From the NCBI RefSeq assembly GCF_036323735.1, contig NC_086024.1:58726924-58790923 (forward strand): a DNA stretch of 64,000 nucleotides, in the 5' to 3' direction. This DNA comes from Rattus norvegicus. Its lineage: Eukaryota; Chordata; Mammalia; Rodentia; Muridae. The notes beneath the pieces are model-generated. The model was not told where the DNA came from. It saw nothing but the letters and a program-made list of their open reading frames with translations, and made no database searches. Numbering within the stretch: the stretch's first letter is position 1; the number at the start of each line of letters is the position of its first letter. This document shows positions 57,915-64,000 of this stretch, one piece after another. Made by a program: the position numbers and the translations under genes.

Positions 57915-58020
57915 ACTAGCCAGTCTGCACTGGAAGTGGGTGGAAGAGGACCAGAAGTTCAAGACTGTCCTCAGCTACACAGGAAGATCAATGCCTAACT
58001 TGAAACAGCAATAAATAACA
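57915..58020 (+). mobile_element. B1-like SINE fragment, plus strand
   Basis: 'ccagaagttcaagactgtcc' and 'tcagctacacaggaag' are 7SL/B1-derived blocks. Confidence 0.5.
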
Positions 58021-58124
58021 AAAGACAATAATCAGAACACTTTCTTAATATTTTTTATTTTAGTGCATTTTTTTTCTTTTTAAAAACCCAGCAAGTTTAG
58101 TGTATAAGCCTGCTTAATGTAAAA

Positions 58125-58352
58125 GGCAGTGTCTCTGATGGAGAGGCACCTCAGTCAGTAAAGTGCTCGTCTAACACAGACGAAGCCCTGGCTTCAGTTG
58201 CCAGCACCACAGAAACACTGGGCATGGAGATGCATGTCTGTCATCTCAGTGTTTAGATAATAAAGGCAAGACAATGCTAAATTCACTAATTCTTAGTGAG
58301 TTCGAAGCCAGCCTGGGCAACATGAGACCTTATCTCTTAATGAAAACAAAAG
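58125..58352 (+). mobile_element. B4 SINE (ID head plus B1-like body), plus strand
   Basis: The tRNA-like head 'cacctcagtcagtaaagtgc' with 'ctggcttcagttgccagcac' is followed by the B1-like 'gtgagttcgaagccagcctg' and 'ggcaacatgagaccttatct'. Confidence 0.75.
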
Positions 58353-58370
58353 ACAAACACAAAAAACCTT

Positions 58371-58396
58371 AACCAACCAACCAACCAACCAACCAA
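58371..58396. repeat. (AACC)n microsatellite
   Basis: Six AACC units in the A-rich tail of the B4 SINE. Confidence 0.95.
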
Positions 58397-58732
58397 AATA
58401 AACTTTAGTCTGTTCCTGCCCTTTCTTAAATAGGTAAAAAGTAACAATATTTTTATTATGCAATATTAAATATGACATTTTTATTTATATCCAATGTTTG
58501 CAATAAGAGCTTATAAGTGAAGAAAATAATATCTGGCAGCAGGAAAATAAAAATTATCTAATGTCAAGAAATTAATGTTTGGTAGCTTCTTTTTTATATG
58601 TTTGATTTGTTTTTCACCATCATTTAGACTCTCTAGGTCTTAAAAATCGATCTTATTTTATTTGCAATTAGAGCACCATCTGGATTATATTTAAATTTTA
58701 ACAATACTTGTTAGTCTTAAAATAAAAATTCT

Positions 58733-58880
58733 TGCCAGGTGATGGTGGCACATGACTTTAATTCCAGCATTCAGGAGACTGAGGCAGGCAGATATCTGAG
58801 TTCAAGGCCAGCATGGTCTACAGAGTGAGTCCTAGTGCAGGCAGGGCTGCACAGAGAAACCCTGTCTCTAAAAACAAAAC
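58733..58880 (+). mobile_element. B1 SINE, plus strand
   Basis: 'gccaggtgatggtggcacat', 'actgaggcaggcagatatct', 'gagttcaaggccagcatggt' and 'gagaaaccctgtctctaaaa', essentially full length. Confidence 0.9.
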
Positions 58881-58974
58881 AAACAATAACAATAATAATT
58901 TATTCCATACCCCAAGTTTAGCACTTATGAGCTAGCTTTCCTTATAAGACAGTCTTAGTAAGAAATGAAAGTCA

Positions 58975-59440
58975 TGTAGGTGGCCACCAACAGACACTTG
59001 AACAAATCAGAAAATCTGAATATTTATTCAGCCACAAAGAAGTAATAACTGGGGCAGTGAGATGGCTGAGTACAGGAAAAGGTGCTTTTCACCAAGTCTG
59101 ACAGCTTGAGTTAAGTCTCTAAAACCGAAGGAGCTAACCCTGCAAATTGTCTTCTGCATGTGTGCTATGATATACACATATGCACATGTATACACACACA
59201 GACAAACACACATACACAAACACACACACACACACATGCATACTTTTAAGGCATTAGTTTGAGCTGGAGATTAAAACATGAAGTGAAATAAGTCAGACCC
59301 AGACAGATATTCTATGTGTTCTTTCATGTATGAGCTATAGATTTAAAATAAAAGACATACAAATAGAAGGGGGAATTTGAAGGGAGAAGGAGGTACATGG
59401 GGGAAGAGACTGAAGAGGGTGGTGCCGGTGCAGTGGCTGG
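58975..59440 (+). mobile_element. Old L1 3'-region, plus strand, split by a SINE
   Basis: 'tatttattcagccacaaaga' before the SINE and 'gaagtgaaataagtcagacc', 'gacagatattctatgtgttc' after it are consecutive L1 ORF2-end sequences. Confidence 0.65.
59050..59240 (+). mobile_element. B3-type SINE nested in L1, plus strand
   Basis: 'ctggggcagtgagatggctg', 'tgacagcttgagttaagtct' and an ACACACAC-rich tail. Confidence 0.7.
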
Positions 59441-59444
59441 CCTT

Positions 59445-59750
59445 GACTGTCAATTCAAAGGTTCTAGAATGACCATGGAAACAAATCTATGGCACTTTTG
59501 TGAGAGACTATCTAGACTGTCTTAACTGGGATAGGAAGACTCACCTTAGACCTGGCTGTGCTATCCCATGGGCTGAGGTCCTGACTGGCTAGAGAGCAGA
59601 GTGTGAGTGGAGGACAAACTTTCATCTCTCTCTGCTTCCTGACTATGCATGGAATGTAGCCAGCTATCTCCTGCTGTCACTCAAACCCTCTCCACCTTGA
59701 AGGACTGTATTCCCTGGAACTGTAAGCCCACATTAAACCATGCGATTTTG
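59445..59750 (+). mobile_element. Rodent interspersed repeat, family not assigned
   Basis: 'gagactatctagactgtctt', 'cccatgggctgaggtcctga' and 'ctctgcttcctgactatgca' recur in rodent repeats. Placed here by recollection only. Confidence 0.4.
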
Positions 59751-59754
59751 TGTT

Positions 59755-59990
59755 CAGTCAACTTGACACAAGCTGGAGTCATTTGGGAATGTCAGTTGAG
59801 GACTTGGCTCCATTAGATTAGCCTATGGGCATGTATGCAGGGTTATTTTCAATTTATGATTGATATGGGAGAGCCCAGCTCACTGTGGATGGAGTTCTCT
59901 TAGTTTCCCCCAGCATGGACTATAATCAGGTCATGTAAGCCAAGTAACCCTTTCCTTCCTAGTATGTTTTTACTTATGTGTTTAATCACA
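59755..59990 (+). mobile_element. Rodent LTR-like repeat ('caacttgacacaagctgg' family), plus strand
   Basis: Same family as at 12.5 kb: 'caacttgacacaagctggag', 'tcatttgggaatgtcagttg' and 'gagagcccagctcactgtgg'. Confidence 0.65.
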
Positions 59991-60009
59991 TAAATAGAAA
60001 ACAAACCAG

Positions 60010-60710
60010 GATAAAACCCTTCCTTTAAAAAGGGAGAGATTTTATGTTTATCTGGGTTTACATGTATGTGTCTGCATGTTGGGAGCAATGCCCTTAAAAC
60101 CCTCCAATATTGATGCTAATATTATAGTTAAAGTTAAATATGACTGGGTTCATGGAAAATCCACAGCCAGCTACAGAAGACTAATAAAAATCTGGTGGTC
60201 AGGATGCCCAGTGATATGACAAACCTGTGACCTTTCTGAGAAACCAACATCTGGTGGTCAGGATGCCTAATGATATGACAAAGTTGTGACCTCTCTGACA
60301 TCCTGTTGATATCAGCCGATTACCTGACCACAAGAGCTGTGTCCTTGGCCTGCATAAATGTTTCCCACTCCCCTCTCCCTCTGTTACCCCTGCTATGGTA
60401 TAAATTTGGCCTTGGGAAAAAATAAATTTGTCGCCTTGATCAGACTCTTGTCTTGGTGCCCTTCTTTGCATCTCTCATCCCCCATTTTCTTCCAGGTACC
60501 CTCTGCACGCTCGCTGACTGTCCTGCAGGATGAACATGCATGTGAGTATGTCCACATATATGTGGGTGCACAGAAGAAGCTGATAGATCCCTAGGCGCTA
60601 GTGATAAATTATTGTAAGCCACCCTGACTTGGATGCTGACAATTGAACTAGTGTCTGTTGTAAGAGATAAAGCACTTTTAACCCCTAAGCCAGCAATTGG
60701 ACCTGCTTTC
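60010..60710 (-). mobile_element. B3/B2-type SINE, minus strand, split by a solo LTR
   Basis: The inverted SINE tail (60035-60078, 'gtttacatgtatgtgtctgc') lies left of the LTR, and the rest resumes at about 60536 ('gcatgtgagtatgtccacat') to the inverted head near 60700 ('taacccctaagccagcaatt'). Confidence 0.6.
60077..60536 (+). mobile_element. Solo ERVK-like LTR, plus strand
   Basis: Begins TGTTGGGAGCAATG, as many rodent class II ERV LTRs do. It has a TATAAATTT box at about 60400, AATAAA at about 60421 and a 'gtcgccttgatcagactctt' R/U5-like segment, and ends near GAACA at 60536. No retroviral internal region is next to it. TGCATG occurs on both sides (60073-60078 and just after 60536), compatible with a 6-bp target duplication, although its last two bases overlap the predicted LTR start. 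Two 59-bp direct repeats lie in U3 (60190-60307). Confidence 0.65.
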
Positions 60711-60734
60711 CTTTTCCTTTTTCAGTCTTTGTGA

Positions 60735-60995
60735 ATATGGATGTGTATTCATGTGGCCAGCATACATGGAGGTCAGAGGGTAACCTCAGGTGTCACTTCT
60801 CTGAGACAGGGCTGGTGTGCCAGCTCCGAAGGATTCTTCTTTCTCTACCTCCCATAGGAGCACTGAGGTTACAGACACATCCTACTGCCTCCAGTCCTCT
60901 GCTCATTCTGGGGACGGGAACTCAGTTCCTAACAGTTACTCAGCAAAGGTTTTATCTATGGGGCCATGATCTCAGCACATGCTCTTCTTTGAGTT
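60735..60995 (-). mobile_element. B3-type SINE, minus strand
   Basis: 'ggaggtcagagggtaacctc', 'tctctgagacagggctggtg' and 'ggacgggaactcagttccta' in inverted B3 order. Confidence 0.65.
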
Positions 60996-61106
60996 GCTTT
61001 CCCATGCATTTTATAACAGCAATGAAGCAAGAACTTAATACAAGGGAACTATGATGAATATTATATGACTGATTCAAGTATCATAGCAAGTCTCATCATT
61101 TCTACA
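60996..61106. other. Unassigned non-coding sequence
   Basis: Short gap with nothing recognised. Confidence 0.4.
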
Positions 61107-61156
61107 AACACACACACACACATATATTTCTACACACACACACACACACACACACA
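61107..61156. repeat. (CA)n microsatellite, interrupted
   Basis: Two CA runs (61107-61122 and 61131-61156) separated by 'tatatttcta'. Confidence 0.95.
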
Positions 61157-61945
61157 TATTTTTTTTTCTAAAAAGCATGTGTCTTGGTGGAATTCTGATA
61201 GAGGCCCCCAAGTTTAGTGAGATGACTCAGTACCAGAGGAGAGCATCCTCCTTTTCTGAATACAGTCCCTTCCCTCAAGAACAGATGAGGATCACTGCCA
61301 GCATGTCTCCACTGGAACTTATCTTGAATTCAAGTGGTCAATTTATAAGCTAGGCAAGTAGAAATCTTTGTTAAATCGGTGAAGAAAGGCTCCTAAAGTA
61401 GGCAACCCAGCACGCATTCCCTTTACTGTGTGTCCTTTTGGTGTGAGAATCATTCCCACAATGCATTTGGTATATTGACCTGGATATTTTACAAATTGTC
61501 TTGAAAAGCTGTATCATAGGTGTTATGGCAAAAACGCTCATGGAGAGATGGTTCAGTTTTCAGGATCAAATATTTAGTCATATGAATTAATAACAGGCTG
61601 ACTGCAAACTCATCTCGAGAGAGAATCCAACCGAGTAGTATTGTACCACCAGGAGTAGCTGACTTGCTGAATTATTTTCTGTTAACAATTGAGTCAAACA
61701 GTTGGAGAATTTCTATAAAGAAATGAGACATTTTCTTTAATATTAGTAACTGGAAATCAAGACTTGTCTTATATTATTGATTTTATTTTCAACCAAGGGA
61801 AAAAGGACAGAATGTTTACACTGAATGACTTTGTCAGGGGCTCACATATTTTGTCCAAGTTTAAGGTCATCCAAAATGACTAATTGTTTGATGTGGCTTA
61901 AAGATAAGCAACCATTAAAGTTCAGTCACACCATTGCTTTAATTT
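61157..61945. other. Unassigned non-coding sequence
   Basis: AT-rich. No gene or clear repeat recognised. Confidence 0.4.
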
Positions 61946-61947
61946 TT

Positions 61948-62015
61948 TTTAAAATTTTTTGCATGTATGGTGCTTGTATGTGTACGTGAGTGCACGTGTG
62001 TTCATACATGCATGC

Positions 62016-62065
<50 letters not shown>

Positions 62066-62282
62066 CTGGATGTTGAATATCTTTCTGCCATCACTCTCTT
62101 CCTTGAGACAGGGCTTCTCACAGACTGTAAACTCATTGATTGGCTAGGCTTGCCAAGAAGGTCTCAGGAGCCTCCTGTCTCTGTCCCCCAGTGCTGGGAT
62201 CTGTGGGTTCTGTGCATTCACAGTCAGGTCCTCATGCTTGCTGAATGAACCCCTTACTCACTGACCCACCTCTTCAGCTCCC
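61948..62282 (-). mobile_element. B3-type SINE, minus strand, with (GT)n
   Basis: 'gagacagggcttctcacaga', 'agcctcctgtctctgtcccc', 'cagtgctgggatctgtgg' and the inverted head 'actgacccacctcttcagct'. The variable region is a 45-bp (GT)n run at 62019-62063. Confidence 0.75.
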
Positions 62283-62690
62283 CTTTGTGTTTTTGTCAAT
62301 TTTAATTATATATATATATATTCATTCTGTCCAAAGCAATAGCTTTCATTATGGTATATATTTTTAAAATTCTTTGCCTGTTTGTGTGTGTTTACATTGC
62401 ACATGCACTGCTACAATGTGCGTAGCTCAGAAAAGCTGGCATTTTGTGGTTGTCCATTTTCTTATGGAGACATAACAGCAGTAGCCCAGAAACTCAGTGT
62501 GTTTATTTTATCCGTCTGAATGGAATTGGTAGGTTTATTGTATACAACTGAACAAGAAAACAGATTTATGTAATTTTGGTGGGTGATGTCTGTAGGGAAC
62601 AGTTTAAGATTGCAGTCACCCGAGAAGGAAGCTGCCGTTGATATTGTCAACAGGCATACTTGGACCAGAGGAATGCTTTGCTATTTTCAT
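62283..62690. other. Unassigned non-coding sequence
   Basis: A short (AT)n run at 62308-62322. No gene recognised. Confidence 0.4.
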
Positions 62691-62699
62691 AGGTCTGAG

Positions 62700-63290
62700 A
62701 CACTGGAGTCCTTGACATGGCCGTACTCAGATCAACAACTCTCATGTACTCTGGACTTTATTCACACTTTATGCTTTCTCTTGGGCCTTTCTCTTCTTCC
62801 CATACCCATATTACCCTCATCTCCCCTGCCCCTCTGCTTCTATTTTTAGACTCTTCAAGTGAGAGAAGGCATCCACATTTCTCTTTCTGAGTCTTGCTTA
62901 CTTTTCTTAACAGAATGATCACCGGTTCCTTCTGTTTTCCTGCAGAGTTGTAATTTTGATCCTCTTTAGAACCAAATAAAACTTTAAGTGTGTGTGTGTG
63001 TGCATCATACTTTTTTTATCCATTTATCAGGCAGTGGGCATCTAGGCAAAGACCACAGCAAAGAACATGGGTCTGATTCCTTTGGCTATTTGTCAAGGAC
63101 TGTTTTACCTGGACCATGTGGAAAACCTGTTGTTAGGTCATTTTGGAGCCTCCACAGAAGACTGCACAAGTACACACTCTTCCTGTTGGTGTGTAAGTGC
63201 TTCCTCACCAGGATATAATAATATCCTTTTTTATTATAGACATTCTAATTGGAGTGAGATAAATTATCTCAGTTTACGTGTCCCTTGAAG
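62700..63290 (-). mobile_element. Old L1 ORF2/3' fragment, minus strand
   Basis: 'tgagtcttgcttacttttct' and 'tttttttatccatttatcag' followed by 'gcagtgggcatctaggc' and 'gattcctttggctatttgtc' fit inverted L1 ORF2 3' sequence. Heavily diverged. Confidence 0.5.
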
Positions 63291-63638
63291 TCATTACATT
63301 TTCAATAGAAATAAATGTTTCATTTGAAATTTATTTTTCATAATTTATATAAACTTTAACTTAAAAAAAAATCTTACAGCCTGTGTAAATATACTACAAA
63401 AGGATCAGTGAGCGCTTTCAGTTGTAAAGCGGTTAATTTAAATTTGGCATTTAGAGGCAGCCTAAAACATTGAGCACAGCCATAAGGTAATGGGAACTTT
63501 TTAATAGCTCTCAACAGTATGCAACTGACACTTCATTTTATTTAAAATCTTACTGAGTGTCCTAATTGCTTACCTCATTTCCTCTCTTACTTTTCATCCA
63601 TGGTTCATAAATGATTTTTTTTGCTTTAAACATATTTT
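63291..63638. other. Unassigned non-coding sequence
   Basis: AT-rich. Nothing recognised. Confidence 0.4.
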
Positions 63639-63639
63639 A

Positions 63640-63838
63640 TCTGTATTATTTCATTTAGGTTATTCTGATTATGTCCATGTGTACGTGGGTGCTTGTGGAC
63701 TCCAGAAGATCATTTAGACCTCTCAAAGCTAGAGTTACAGGCAGTTGTGAGCCTCCTGATGTTAGAGCTGGGAACTGAACTTTGGTCCTCCGAAAGAGCA
63801 GCTTGTGCTCTTAACACCTGAACCATCTCTTTAACCCC
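63640..63838 (-). mobile_element. B2/B3-type SINE, minus strand
   Basis: 'gttacaggcagttgtgagcc', 'gagctgggaactgaactttg', 'tccgaaagagcagcttgtgc' and 'cctgaaccatctctttaacc' are inverted SINE blocks. Confidence 0.85.
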
Positions 63839-64000
63839 AAATTTTTGCCTTTTGAAAAGAGATGTCGCAATCTCAAAGAGTTGAAAGGAACTTTCTTGTC
63901 AGGGTTTTCTTCATTACAAATCAAACCCCAAACCTACCACACGTGCTAACAATCTAACGAAGGTTTTTTTTTTTTCTTTCTACTTCTAACAATATTTTTT

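Noticed and set aside
60077..60536. A complete endogenous retrovirus
   Set aside because: Only a solo LTR is seen, with no gag/pol/env-like sequence on either side.

Overview
This is mammalian nuclear DNA from a rodent, most likely rat (Rattus norvegicus). The evidence is in the repeats. There are ID-family SINEs with clear target-site duplications at 4.9 and 47.3 kb, many B1, B2, B3 and B4 SINEs, rodent L1 elements, MaLR and ERVK-like LTRs, long microsatellites, and older mammalian relics (MIR, L2, MER5A). The ORFs are short and mostly fortuitous, as expected for intron and intergenic DNA. No bacterial, phage, plasmid or CRISPR feature was seen.

The window is gene-poor. The only host protein-coding gene I recognise is Sostdc1 (USAG-1/ectodin/Wise) at about 51.70-55.95 kb on the + strand. 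It has a TATA box, coding exon 1 (51767-51971), one intron of about 2.56 kb with consensus GT/AG ends, coding exon 2 (54529-54944) and a 3'UTR of about 1 kb with three AATAAA signals. The joined reading frame is 206 codons plus stop. It encodes a secreted cystine-knot antagonist of BMP and modulator of Wnt/LRP signalling.

0-16 kb: a MaLR LTR; then a composite minus-strand retroelement (1.2-4.8 kb) in which an L1 with its 5'UTR, an intact ORF1 and the start of ORF2 joins at about 2600 to a non-L1, 3'UTR-like segment with AATAAA and an A-tail; then an ID insertion, B3-type SINEs, a 67-bp tandem duplication and several LTR fragments. 16-26 kb: a long polypyrimidine tract at the tail of a probable old L1, a 5'-inverted (twin-primed) L1 at 21.0-21.5 kb, a rearranged L1 at 22.5-24.0 kb, and several microsatellites. 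26-43 kb: mostly unique sequence with a MIR, then a stack of old L1 sequence (34.7-38.6 kb) interrupted by SINEs and another rodent repeat, then an L2. 42-51 kb: a CpG-richer possible pseudogene remnant, an old L1, MER5A, MIR, a young ID, a young B2, and the region upstream of Sostdc1. 56-64 kb: downstream repeats, including a (CCCCAG)n block just past the last polyadenylation signal, a 10-bp minisatellite, a probable solo ERVK-like LTR with a duplicated U3 segment, B1/B3/B4 SINEs and an old L1.

The window therefore shows one developmental signalling gene in a large repeat-rich non-coding setting. I found no convincing new biological system. The least ordinary structures are the L1/3'UTR chimera, the LTR with the 59-bp internal duplication, and the repeat block at the end of Sostdc1. 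Repeat-family names were assigned by eye from remembered consensus features, so subfamilies are provisional.
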